Shown here: in pieces, positions 32,536 through 39,707 of the stretch
Numbering within the stretch: position 1 is the stretch's first letter
How the letters are laid out: each line of letters opens with the position of its first letter
Source: Elusimicrobiota bacterium
Lineage (GTDB): Bacteria > Elusimicrobiota > Elusimicrobia > UBA1565 > UBA9628
NCBI GenBank assembly: GCA_016212795.1
Contig: JACRDT010000014.1
Span: 1 to 64,000, forward strand
Reading direction: 5' to 3'
DNA: 64,000 nucleotides
Notes under the pieces: generated by a model
The model's input: only the letters and a program-made list of their open reading frames with translations
Databases searched by the model: none
Told to the model about the DNA's origin: nothing
Position numbers and translations under genes: made by a program

Positions 32536-35430
32536 ATGACAAGACCCTCGAAGTCCTCCGGCCTCAAGATCCCGCGCCGCTTCACCCGGCCCGGCAAGGA
32601 CCCACTCGACGCGTTCTCCTACGAGCGCCGCAACTCCAAGATCACGGACGCCGACGGCAGCGTGGTCTTCGAGGCGCGCGGCATCGAGGTCCCATCCGGA
32701 TGGAGCCAGCTCGCGACTGACATCCTCGCCTCCAAGTACTGCCGGCCCGTGACGCCCGACGCCTCCCGCCGGGAGGGCGGGCTCCGCCAGGTCGCGGGGC
32801 GGGTGACGCGCACCGTCGGCCGGGCCGCCGCGGAGCAGGGACTGCTCGCCGGCGCATGCGACCAGCGGGCCTTCGAGGGCGAACTCGCCTACCTCCTGGC
32901 CAGCCAGACCGCGGCGTTCAACACGCCGGTGTGGCTCAACTGCGGGCTGTCCCAGGAGTACGGACTCAAAGGGCCGCGGGGCAACTGGGCCTGGAACCCG
33001 GCGGCGCGCCGCGCCGACCCGTGCGCGGACTCGCTCTCGAGGCCGCAGTGCTCGGCCTGCTTTATCCAGTCCTCGGAGGACAGCCTGCCGGCCATCTTCG
33101 ATCTCCTCAAGAACGAGGCGCGCATCTTCAAGTACGGCTCTGGGTCCGGCTCGAACTTCTCGCGCCTGCGCAGCCGCCATGAGAGGCTCTCGACCGGCGG
33201 GAACGCCTCGGGCCTGATGTTCTTCCTGGAGGTCTTCGACAAGGGCGCCGGGGCCATCAAGTCCGGCGGCATCAACCGGCGGGCCGCGAAGATGGTCTGC
33301 CTGGACATGGACCACCCCGAGATCGTCGATTTCATCCAGTGGAAGCAGCGCGAGGAGAAGAAGGTGGCGGTGATGGTGGCCGCGGGCTACGCCCCGGACT
33401 TCAACGGCGAGGCCTACCGCACCGTGAGCGGGCAGAACTCCAACAACTCGGTGCGCGTCCCGGACGCCTTCATGGAGGCGGTGCTCAAGGACGGGGACTG
33501 GCACACCACCCTGCGGACCACCGGCCAGGCCTTCGAGAAGCACGGCGCCCGCAAGCTCATGAAGCTCGTGGCCCAGGCGGCGTGGTCCTGCGCCGACCCC
33601 GGGGTGCAGTTCGACTCCACCATCAACCGCTTCAACACGGCCGCCCGGACCGACCGCATCCGCGCCTCCAACCCGTGCTCCGAGTACATGTTCCTCGACG
33701 ACACGGCCTGCAACCTGGCCTCCCTCAACCTCCTGAAGTTCCTGAGCGACGACGGCTCCTTCGACGTGGGGTCCTTCCGCCACGCCGCCAGGCTCCTCTT
33801 CGTCGCCCAGGAGGCCCTCATCGACTTCTCGAGCTACCCGACCGAGCGCATCGCCCGGAACTCCCATCGCTTCCGGCCCCTGGGGCTGGGCTACGCGAAC
33901 CTCGGCACCCTCCTGATGACGCTCGGCCTGCCGTACGACTCGGCGGCGGCCCGCGGGTGGTGCGGCGCGCTGACCGCGCTCATGACCGCCGAGGCCTACC
34001 TCGCCTCCGCCGAGATGGCCGCCTGCAAGGGGCCGTTCGACGGGTTCGAGGAGAACAAGAAGCCCATGCTGGAGGTGATGGGGCTCCACGAGGCCGCGCT
34101 GGGCCGCGTCGAGCCAGGGTGCCCCAAGCCCCTGCTGAAGGCCGCGGCCGCGTCGTGGGCCGCGGCCCGCAAGGCGGGACTCCGCCACGGCTACCGCCAC
34201 GCGCAGGCCACGGTGCTCGCCCCGACCGGCACCATCGGGCTCCTCATGGACTGCGACACCACGGGCATCGAGCCCGACTTCGCGCTCGTCAAATCCAAGA
34301 AGCTCGCCGGCGGCGGGACCGTGCGCATCGCCAACCAGTCGCTCGAGCGGGCGCTGCGCTACCTCGGCTACGGCGGGCCCGACCTGCAGGACATCGTCGG
34401 GCACGCCCTGGCGACCGGCGGCGTCGAGGGCGCCGCGGCCCTGCGGCGCGAGCACCTCCCGGTGTTCGACTGCGCCTCCCCCTCCGTGGAGGGCGGCCGC
34501 TTCATCGCGCCGATGGGGCACGTCCGCATGATCGCCGCGGCGCAGCCCTTCATCTCCGGCGCCATCTCGAAGACGGTCAACCTGCCCCACCAGGCCACGG
34601 TGCAGGACATCGAGGACATCTACGTCGAGAGCTGGAAGCTGGGCCTGAAGGCGATCAGCGTCTACCGCGACGGCTGCAAGCTCTCCCAGCCCCTGTCCGT
34701 GGCGCGGGACAAGGACGTCCACGGCTCGGAGGTCAAGACGGCCGCGGCCATCCTCGAGCGCCGCTACCTGCCGCAGAAGCGCACCGGCCACACCTACGAG
34801 GCGGCCCTCGCGGGCCACAAGATCTACGTCCGGACCGGGGAGTACCCGGACGGGAGGCTCGGCGAGCTGTTCATCGACTTCCAGAAGCCGGGCTCGCCCA
34901 TGCAGGAGCTCCTGAACTGCTTCTCCATCGTCGTCTCGCTCGGGCTCCAGTACGGCGTCCCGCTCGAGGAGTACGTCCAGCGGCTCACCTTCACCCGCTT
35001 CGAGCCCTCGGGCGCGGTGAGGCATCCCAACATCAAGAACGCGACCTCGATCGTGGATTTCGCCTTCCGCCTGCTCGGCCTCGAGTATCTCGGCCGGACC
35101 GACCTGGCGCACGTCGCGCCGGGAGACCCGCCGGCGCCGGCCGCCGAGACCACCGGCACGGCCGGAAGCGGGACCCAACCGGCCGCACCGGGGGACCCCA
35201 GACGCCCTTCGGGCGCCGCCCCCGGCACGGCCGGAAGCGGAACACAGCCGGCCGCACCGGGGGACCCCAGACGCCCTTCGGGCGCCGCCCCCGGCACGGC
35301 CGGAAGCGGGACCCAACCGGCCGAGGACTCCTGCGACGCCCCGTTCTGCGACAACTGCGGCCACGTGACGGTGCGCTCGGGCACCTGCTACAAGTGCCTC
35401 AACTGCGGCAGCTCGCTGGGCTGCTCCTGA
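32536..35430 (+). CDS. nrdJ: Adenosylcobalamin-dependent (class II) ribonucleotide reductase
   Basis: Reduces ribonucleotides to deoxyribonucleotides using adenosylcobalamin, independent of oxygen. The 964 residues begin at the ATG after a TATAAT box. Recognisable motifs are FNTPVWLNCG near 130, CSACFIQSSEDSLPAIFDLL (first active-site cysteine) and IFKYGSGSGSNFSRLR near 200, NPCSEYMFLDDTACNLASLN near 380 (catalytic Cys/Glu loop) and APTGTIGLLMDCDTTGIEPD near 560. The protein ends with a cysteine-rich tail (CDNCGHVTVRSGTCYKCLNC) that supplies reducing thiols. Between the body and that tail (about residues 874-929) there are two full copies and one decayed copy of the family A repeat. These lengthen the flexible linker that moves the tail into the active site. 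No NrdR box or cobalamin riboswitch was seen. Confidence 0.92.
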   Translation: MTRPSKSSGLKIPRRFTRPGKDPLDAFSYERRNSKITDADGSVVFEARGIEVPSGWSQLATDILASKYCRPVTPDASRREGGLRQVAGRVTRTVGRAAAEQGLLAGACDQRAFEGELAYLLASQTAAFNTPVWLNCGLSQEYGLKGPRGNWAWNPAARRADPCADSLSRPQCSACFIQSSEDSLPAIFDLLKNEARIFKYGSGSGSNFSRLRSRHERLSTGGNASGLMFFLEVFDKGAGAIKSGGINRRAAKMVCLDMDHPEIVDFIQWKQREEKKVAVMVAAGYAPDFNGEAYRTVSGQNSNNSVRVPDAFMEAVLKDGDWHTTLRTTGQAFEKHGARKLMKLVAQAAWSCADPGVQFDSTINRFNTAARTDRIRASNPCSEYMFLDDTACNLASLNLLKFLSDDGSFDVGSFRHAARLLFVAQEALIDFSSYPTERIARNSHRFRPLGLGYANLGTLLMTLGLPYDSAAARGWCGALTALMTAEAYLASAEMAACKGPFDGFEENKKPMLEVMGLHEAALGRVEPGCPKPLLKAAAASWAAARKAGLRHGYRHAQATVLAPTGTIGLLMDCDTTGIEPDFALVKSKKLAGGGTVRIANQSLERALRYLGYGGPDLQDIVGHALATGGVEGAAALRREHLPVFDCASPSVEGGRFIAPMGHVRMIAAAQPFISGAISKTVNLPHQATVQDIEDIYVESWKLGLKAISVYRDGCKLSQPLSVARDKDVHGSEVKTAAAILERRYLPQKRTGHTYEAALAGHKIYVRTGEYPDGRLGELFIDFQKPGSPMQELLNCFSIVVSLGLQYGVPLEEYVQRLTFTRFEPSGAVRHPNIKNATSIVDFAFRLLGLEYLGRTDLAHVAPGDPPAPAAETTGTAGSGTQPAAPGDPRRPSGAAPGTAGSGTQPAAPGDPRRPSGAAPGTAGSGTQPAEDSCDAPFCDNCGHVTVRSGTCYKCLNCGSSLGCS
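35155..35322 (+). repeat. Family A repeat, tandem array in the reductase linker
   Basis: Two full 69-base units (35179-35247, 35248-35316) after a partial, diverged one. They encode APGDPRRPSGAAPGTAGSGT units. The units resemble each other more than copies elsewhere (GCACCGG, GGAAGCGG variants), so the array probably grew here by duplication. Confidence 0.8.
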
Positions 35431-35435
35431 CCCGG

Positions 35436-35499
35436 ATAGGACTTTAGTCCTACTCCAGCATAGGCCTCCCGGCACTTCCTATAGGACCTAGGTCCTACT
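35436..35499. promoter_or_regulatory. Two related 19-bp palindromes upstream of the phospholipase-D-like gene
   Basis: ATAGGACTTTAGTCCTACT at 35436-35454 and ATAGGACCTAGGTCCTACT at 35481-35499 match at 16 of 19 bases and lie 45 bases apart. The second contains a perfect 16-bp palindrome. The distance is close to four helical turns, so a regulator could contact both. They lie directly before the -10 box of the next gene. Confidence 0.5.
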
Positions 35500-35504
35500 A
35501 CACT
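35499..35504 (+). promoter_or_regulatory. -10 box (TACACT) seven bases before ATG
   Basis: TACACT at 35499-35504 and ATG at 35512 without a Shine-Dalgarno sequence. It begins on the last base of the second palindrome, which would place a bound repressor next to RNA polymerase. Confidence 0.4.
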
Positions 35505-35511
35505 ACGGGCG

Positions 35512-36789
35512 ATGATCAGCCTGCTGGCTGCGGCGCTGCTGCTGGTCCCCGCCGGCGTTCGGGCGCAGTCCTCCGCGCCCCTCGCCGAGAAGTCCCGGGC
35601 CGCGAGCCAGCTCCTCGGCATGGTCCAGGGCGCCGGCTCGGGCGTCTTCGAGGCCTCCTCGCTGCTGCCGGCGCCCTTCCCCGCCGTGCCGCCGGCCGGC
35701 CTCCGGCCGCCCATCGAGTTCTCGGCGCCGTCCACGGCGGGCATGAAAGTCTACTTCTCCGACGAGGCCGACGTGAAGGCCCGGCTCGTCCAAGCCATCG
35801 ACGCGTCGAACGAGTCCGTCGAGATGGCTATCTTCGGGTTCTCCCTCCAGGAGGTGGCCGACGCCCTGGTCCGGGCCAAGGGCAGGGGCGTCGCCGTCCG
35901 GGTCGTGATCAACCAGAACCACGTCTTCCCGGTGAGGACCAGGACCAAGGAGGTCCAGTTCCTTCTCGACCAGGGCATCGAGCTGCGCACCCTGCGCGGC
36001 ACCCGCTCCTACGGCGTCCAGCACAACAAGATCGGCCTCTTCGACCGCAAGACGCTCAAGCTGGGGTCTTTCAACTGGACCTACGCGGCCAACAACTTCA
36101 ACTACGAGAACGCCCTGTTCACGACCGGGTCCGCCTATGTCGCGGGGTTCGCGGCCTACTGGGATTACATGTGGGCCTTGGCGCGGCCGTTCTCCGCCGG
36201 GCCGACCGGGGAGGTGCCCAGCGGCGGCTACCCCACCCCGCCGGCCTGTCAGGGCACGGTCGGGTTCAACGGCGCGCAGTTCCCCGTCTGCGCCTTCTCC
36301 CCCCTGGGCCAGACCGAGGCCAGGCTCCTCAAGGCCATCGAGCTCTCCAAGAGCAGCATCGACGTTGCTTCCTACAGCTTCTACTCCGTCCCCCTGGCCC
36401 AGGCCCTGGTCGCGGCGCGCGACCGAGGGGTGAAGGTCCGCGTCCTGATGGACAGGGACATGGGCAAGAAGACCCAGATCACCAGGTACTTCGTGGAGAA
36501 CAACATCGCCATCAAGTGGATGACCGGCCGGGGCAAGGGCGCCATGCACCACAAGTTCGCCGTCTACGACGGCGTCTTCATGGAGACGGGCTCGTTCAAC
36601 TGGACCGCCAACGCCGAGGCCAATGATTTCGAGAACGTCCTCTTCACGGCGGACGCGGCCACGGCCCGCTCCTACGCCGGCAAGTTCCAGGAGCTCTACG
36701 GCCTCGCCAAGGCCCCCGCCCTCGAGCAACTGCCGCCCCCTCCGCCGGACGACGGCGGCGCCGCATCCGCCTCCGAGACGGTCGAATAG
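35512..36789 (+). CDS. Exported phospholipase-D-like protein with two HKD motifs
   Basis: 425 residues with a signal peptide (MISLLAAALLLVPAGVRAQ). Two PLD domains are complete: VQHNKIGLFD near 168-177 followed by GSFNWTYAANNFNYEN, and MHHKFAVYD near 345-353 followed by GSFNWTANAEANDFEN. Each has the HxKxxxxD triad and the GSxNWT segment, so the protein should fold as one catalytic unit with two HKD half-sites. Substrates of this small exported class vary from phospholipids to nucleic acids, and the sequence does not decide. The last 30 residues are Pro/Asp-rich. Two palindromes and a -10 box at its 5' end suggest specific repression or induction. Confidence 0.82.
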   Translation: MISLLAAALLLVPAGVRAQSSAPLAEKSRAASQLLGMVQGAGSGVFEASSLLPAPFPAVPPAGLRPPIEFSAPSTAGMKVYFSDEADVKARLVQAIDASNESVEMAIFGFSLQEVADALVRAKGRGVAVRVVINQNHVFPVRTRTKEVQFLLDQGIELRTLRGTRSYGVQHNKIGLFDRKTLKLGSFNWTYAANNFNYENALFTTGSAYVAGFAAYWDYMWALARPFSAGPTGEVPSGGYPTPPACQGTVGFNGAQFPVCAFSPLGQTEARLLKAIELSKSSIDVASYSFYSVPLAQALVAARDRGVKVRVLMDRDMGKKTQITRYFVENNIAIKWMTGRGKGAMHHKFAVYDGVFMETGSFNWTANAEANDFENVLFTADAATARSYAGKFQELYGLAKAPALEQLPPPPPDDGGAASASETVE

Positions 36790-36833
36790 GTCCCGTCCTC
36801 CGGCCGCGCCGAGGGTCACGCGCCGCGGCCCGG

Positions 36834-36863
36834 TTGACAGCGGGCGGCCATCCCGAGTATACT
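36834..36863 (+). promoter_or_regulatory. Consensus promoter of the TetR-efflux operon
   Basis: TTGACA (36834-36839), 18-base spacer, TATACT (36858-36863). The -10 box overlaps the operator palindrome at 36859-36880, so binding there would block RNA polymerase. Confidence 0.65.
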
Positions 36864-36880
36864 TACCGGTAGGTAAGTAT
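36859..36880. promoter_or_regulatory. TetR-type operator, 22-bp palindrome
   Basis: Arms ATACTTACC and GGTAAGTAT are perfect over nine bases with a 4-base centre (GGTA). It covers the -10 box and reaches into the start codon of the tetR-like gene, the classic position for autorepression. Confidence 0.65.
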
Positions 36881-37505
36881 GTCCCCTCGCCCCCCCGCCC
36901 CCTCGCCGACCCGCCAGCCTGCCCGGGCGGAGGGCATGCGCGAGCGGATCATCAAGACCGCCATCGGGCTCTTCGCCCGCCGCGGCATCGACCGGGTCTC
37001 CATCCGCGAGATCGTGGCCGAGCTCAAGGTCACCAAGCCGGTCCTCTACTACTACTTCAAGAACAAGGAGGACCTCTGCCGGGAGATGTTCCTGAGGTAC
37101 GCGCTGGAAGCCGCCCAGGTCCGCCAGGACGCCGGGGAGGCGAAAGGCGCCCCCCTCGAGGACCTGCTCACGGCCGTCCTCGACGGGCACCTGCGGTTCT
37201 TCAAGGCCCGGCCCGAGGTCGCCCGGTTCGCCCTGCAGGCCCTCATCTGCCCCGGGAGCGCCGGGATTCGCCGGGTGGTCGAGGAGTTCGAGGCCCGGCA
37301 CCAGCGGCAGCTCGTCGCCATGCTCCACCAGTGGGAGAAGGCCGGGGTCATCCGCCGCGGCGCCGCCGGCGACGTCCTGCGGATGGTGAGCGCCGTGCTG
37401 ACCCACTTCGTCATGTGCATGCACCTGGGCCGCGGGGCCGGCCTGGACGCCGGGCTGCCCCGCAGGCTCGCGCGGCTCGTCTGCGCAGGAGCCGCGGATG
37501 CTTGA
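36879..37505 (+). CDS. TetR/AcrR-family transcriptional repressor of the efflux operon
   Basis: A 208-residue regulator. After an 18-residue Pro-rich extension it has a TetR helix-turn-helix domain at about 20-66 (RERIIKTAIGLFARRGIDRV, then IREIVAELKVTKPVLYYYF and KNKEDLCREM). The C-terminal ligand domain is helical with several hydrophobic stretches (AVLTHFVMCMHLG), and its inducer is unknown. The gene is the first of an operon with TolC-, MFP- and RND-type genes and overlaps the next by eight bases. The 22-bp palindrome over its own promoter makes negative autoregulation of the whole operon likely, with release on binding a drug, bile salt or similar hydrophobic compound. Confidence 0.85.
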   Translation: MSPRPPAPSPTRQPARAEGMRERIIKTAIGLFARRGIDRVSIREIVAELKVTKPVLYYYFKNKEDLCREMFLRYALEAAQVRQDAGEAKGAPLEDLLTAVLDGHLRFFKARPEVARFALQALICPGSAGIRRVVEEFEARHQRQLVAMLHQWEKAGVIRRGAAGDVLRMVSAVLTHFVMCMHLGRGAGLDAGLPRRLARLVCAGAADA

Positions 37506-38784
37506 ATTCGCCGCGCTGCTGCTCCTGGCCTCCCCCCTCGCGGCGGCGCCTCCCCGGGACCTCACCATCGACAAGGCCGTCGAGCTGGCGCTCTCGCGCA
37601 ACACCTCCGTCATCGTGGCGGAGAAGAACAAGGCCATCTACGACGAGCGGGTCCGCCAGTACTACGCCAACGCCCTCCCGGACATCAGGGTCGGCGGCCA
37701 GTACTCCTACAACGTCGAGAAGCCTTCCTTCTTCATGGCGGGCAGCAAGATCGCCATCGGCGCCAACAACCAGTACGCCGCCGTCGTCGAGGCCAGCCAG
37801 GTGCTCTGGTCCGGCGGCAAGGTCGCCACCGGCGTGCGCATGGCGAAGCTCTACTCCCAGAACGGCGCCGAGGAGCTCCGCCAGGCCCAGGCCGGCGTCA
37901 AGAAGGCCGTCCGGCAGCTCTACTACGGCATCCTCCTCGCCTCGGCCACGGTCGACATCCAGCAGGAATCCCTGCGGATGGCCCAGGAGCACCTGGCGAC
38001 CATCGAAGCCCAGTTCAAGCAGGGCCTGGCCAGCGACCTCACGCTCCTCCGCCAGACAGTCGAGGTCGCCAACACCGAGCCGGCGCTCACCAAGGCGCGC
38101 AACATGTACGCGAAGGGCGTCCTCCAGCTCAACAACCTTCTGGCCATCGACCCCGAGGAGTCCCTCAACCCCCAAGGGGCGCTCGAGTGCCACGCCGGCG
38201 GCGAAGCCGACCTCGACGCCCGCTACCGTTCGGCCCTCGCCAACCGGCCCGAGGCGCGCGCGGCCAGGCAGTCGTTGGAGCTGGCCAAGCAGCGGGTCGC
38301 CTTCGAGAACTCGTCCTACTATCCCGACCTCTACGCTTTCTGGAACAGACAGTTCACGGGCCAGGACGACCGCGGCTGGCCGAGCCAGCAGGGCAGGAGC
38401 TGGAGCATGGCCACCGGCGTCAAGCTCTCGATCCCGGTCTTCTCCGGGCTGTCCACCGTCTCCAAGGTCAGGGAGGCGGAGCTCGCCCACGCCTCCGCCC
38501 TCCAGGTCCTCGCCGAGACGGAACGGAAGGTCAAGATCGACGTGAAGGGCGCGTGGCTCGACCTCGCGGCGGCCGCCGAACGGGTCCGCTCCCTGGAGAA
38601 GGCCGTCGAGCAGGCGCACAAGGCCCTCGCGGCCACCGAGACCCGGTTCAAGAACGGCCTGGCCAGCCAGCTCGAGCTCAACGACGCGACCCTGGCGCTC
38701 AACACCTCGCGCATGATCCAGGCTCAGGCCAGGCACGACGCGTGCGTCGCGTCCGCCGAGCTCCAGTGGGCGGCCGACCTATGA
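37498..38784 (+). CDS. TolC-family outer-membrane efflux protein
   Basis: 428 residues with a signal peptide (MLEFAALLLLASPLAAA). Two OEP repeats with long coiled-coil helices follow, for example DKAVELALSRNTSVIVAEKN near 24 and ARQSLELAKQRVAFENSSYY near 260, and alanine-rich helices in between. The protein forms the outer-membrane channel and trans-periplasmic tunnel of the tripartite pump. The GSxIxNP-like strands are not obvious, but the length, helical pattern and operon order (regulator, channel, adaptor, transporter) are convincing. The start overlaps the tetR-like stop by eight bases, so it is translated with the regulator. Confidence 0.82.
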   Translation: MLEFAALLLLASPLAAAPPRDLTIDKAVELALSRNTSVIVAEKNKAIYDERVRQYYANALPDIRVGGQYSYNVEKPSFFMAGSKIAIGANNQYAAVVEASQVLWSGGKVATGVRMAKLYSQNGAEELRQAQAGVKKAVRQLYYGILLASATVDIQQESLRMAQEHLATIEAQFKQGLASDLTLLRQTVEVANTEPALTKARNMYAKGVLQLNNLLAIDPEESLNPQGALECHAGGEADLDARYRSALANRPEARAARQSLELAKQRVAFENSSYYPDLYAFWNRQFTGQDDRGWPSQQGRSWSMATGVKLSIPVFSGLSTVSKVREAELAHASALQVLAETERKVKIDVKGAWLDLAAAAERVRSLEKAVEQAHKALAATETRFKNGLASQLELNDATLALNTSRMIQAQARHDACVASAELQWAADL

Positions 38785-38809
38785 AACGGCAGTCATCAAA
38801 GGAAAGGAC

Positions 38810-39703
38810 ATGAAAAAACTAGTCACCATCGCGCTCATCCTCGCGGCCGGCGCCGTCCTGGTCGCCAAGCATCGGGCCAGGGCCAGGGACCTGGCCAAGC
38901 TCGCGGCGGTCGACGCCGAGACCTTCGTGGTCCGGACCGAGCGAGCCGGCATCCGCGACATCGAGGAAAAGATCGTGATGACCGGCTCGGTCAAGGCCCT
39001 CGAAGAGGCGGTCCTCTTCCCCAGGGTCGCGGGCAAGCTCCTCAAGAACATCCTCACTGAGGGCCAGCCCGTCAAGCGCGACCAAGCCGTGGCCCTGGTC
39101 GAAAGGGACGAGGTGGGCGTCGTCTTCGAGCCGGCCCCCGTGCCCTCGACCCTCAACGGCGTCGTCGGCCGGACCTACCTCGACCCGGGCGCCAACGTGA
39201 CCCCGCAGACGCCCGTGGCGCTCGTGGTCAACCAGTCCCAGGCGCGCATCAAGGTCGACCTCCCCGAGCGCTACCTCGGCAAGGTCGCCGCCGGCCAATC
39301 CGCCCACGTCGAGGTCGACGCCTACCCGGGCCGCCGGTTCAGCGGCAGGATCTACAAGATCAGCCCGGTCGTGGACGCCGCCAGCCGCAGCGTCCCCGTC
39401 GAGGTGCTCGCCGAGAACGCGGGCATGAAGCTAAAGTCCGGCATGTTCGCCCAGGTCGAGCTCGTGGTCGGCCGGCGGTCCGGCGCCCTGTCGGTCTCCG
39501 CCGACGCGGTCCAGCAGGCCGGGAAGGACTACAGCGTGGTCTTCCTGGCCGAGGGCGGCAAGGCCGCGGTCCGGCCCGTGGCCGTGGGCCTCAAGAACCC
39601 CGAGTTCGCCGAGATCCTGCGCGGCGTCAAGGCCGGCGAGGAAGTCATCAACTACGGCCTCTTCGGGCTCAAGGACGGCAGCAAGATCTCGGTCCTCCCC
39701 TGA
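38810..39703 (+). CDS. Periplasmic adaptor (membrane fusion protein) of the RND pump
   Basis: A 297-residue MFP/HlyD-type adaptor. A single N-terminal hydrophobic segment (MKKLVTIALILAAGAVLVAK) acts as anchor or signal. The lipoyl-like half is ITGSV-like VMTGSVKALEEAVLFPRVAG, the return half is LNGVVGRTYLDPGANVTPQT, then comes a beta-barrel (SQARIKVDLPERYLGKVAAG) and a C-terminal membrane-proximal part. The usual long coiled-coil hairpin is reduced to a few residues, so it is a short adaptor. A good ribosome-binding site (AAGGA) lies before the ATG. It links the RND transporter to the TolC channel. Confidence 0.85.
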   Translation: MKKLVTIALILAAGAVLVAKHRARARDLAKLAAVDAETFVVRTERAGIRDIEEKIVMTGSVKALEEAVLFPRVAGKLLKNILTEGQPVKRDQAVALVERDEVGVVFEPAPVPSTLNGVVGRTYLDPGANVTPQTPVALVVNQSQARIKVDLPERYLGKVAAGQSAHVEVDAYPGRRFSGRIYKISPVVDAASRSVPVEVLAENAGMKLKSGMFAQVELVVGRRSGALSVSADAVQQAGKDYSVVFLAEGGKAAVRPVAVGLKNPEFAEILRGVKAGEEVINYGLFGLKDGSKISVLP

Positions 39704-39707
39704 CGCC

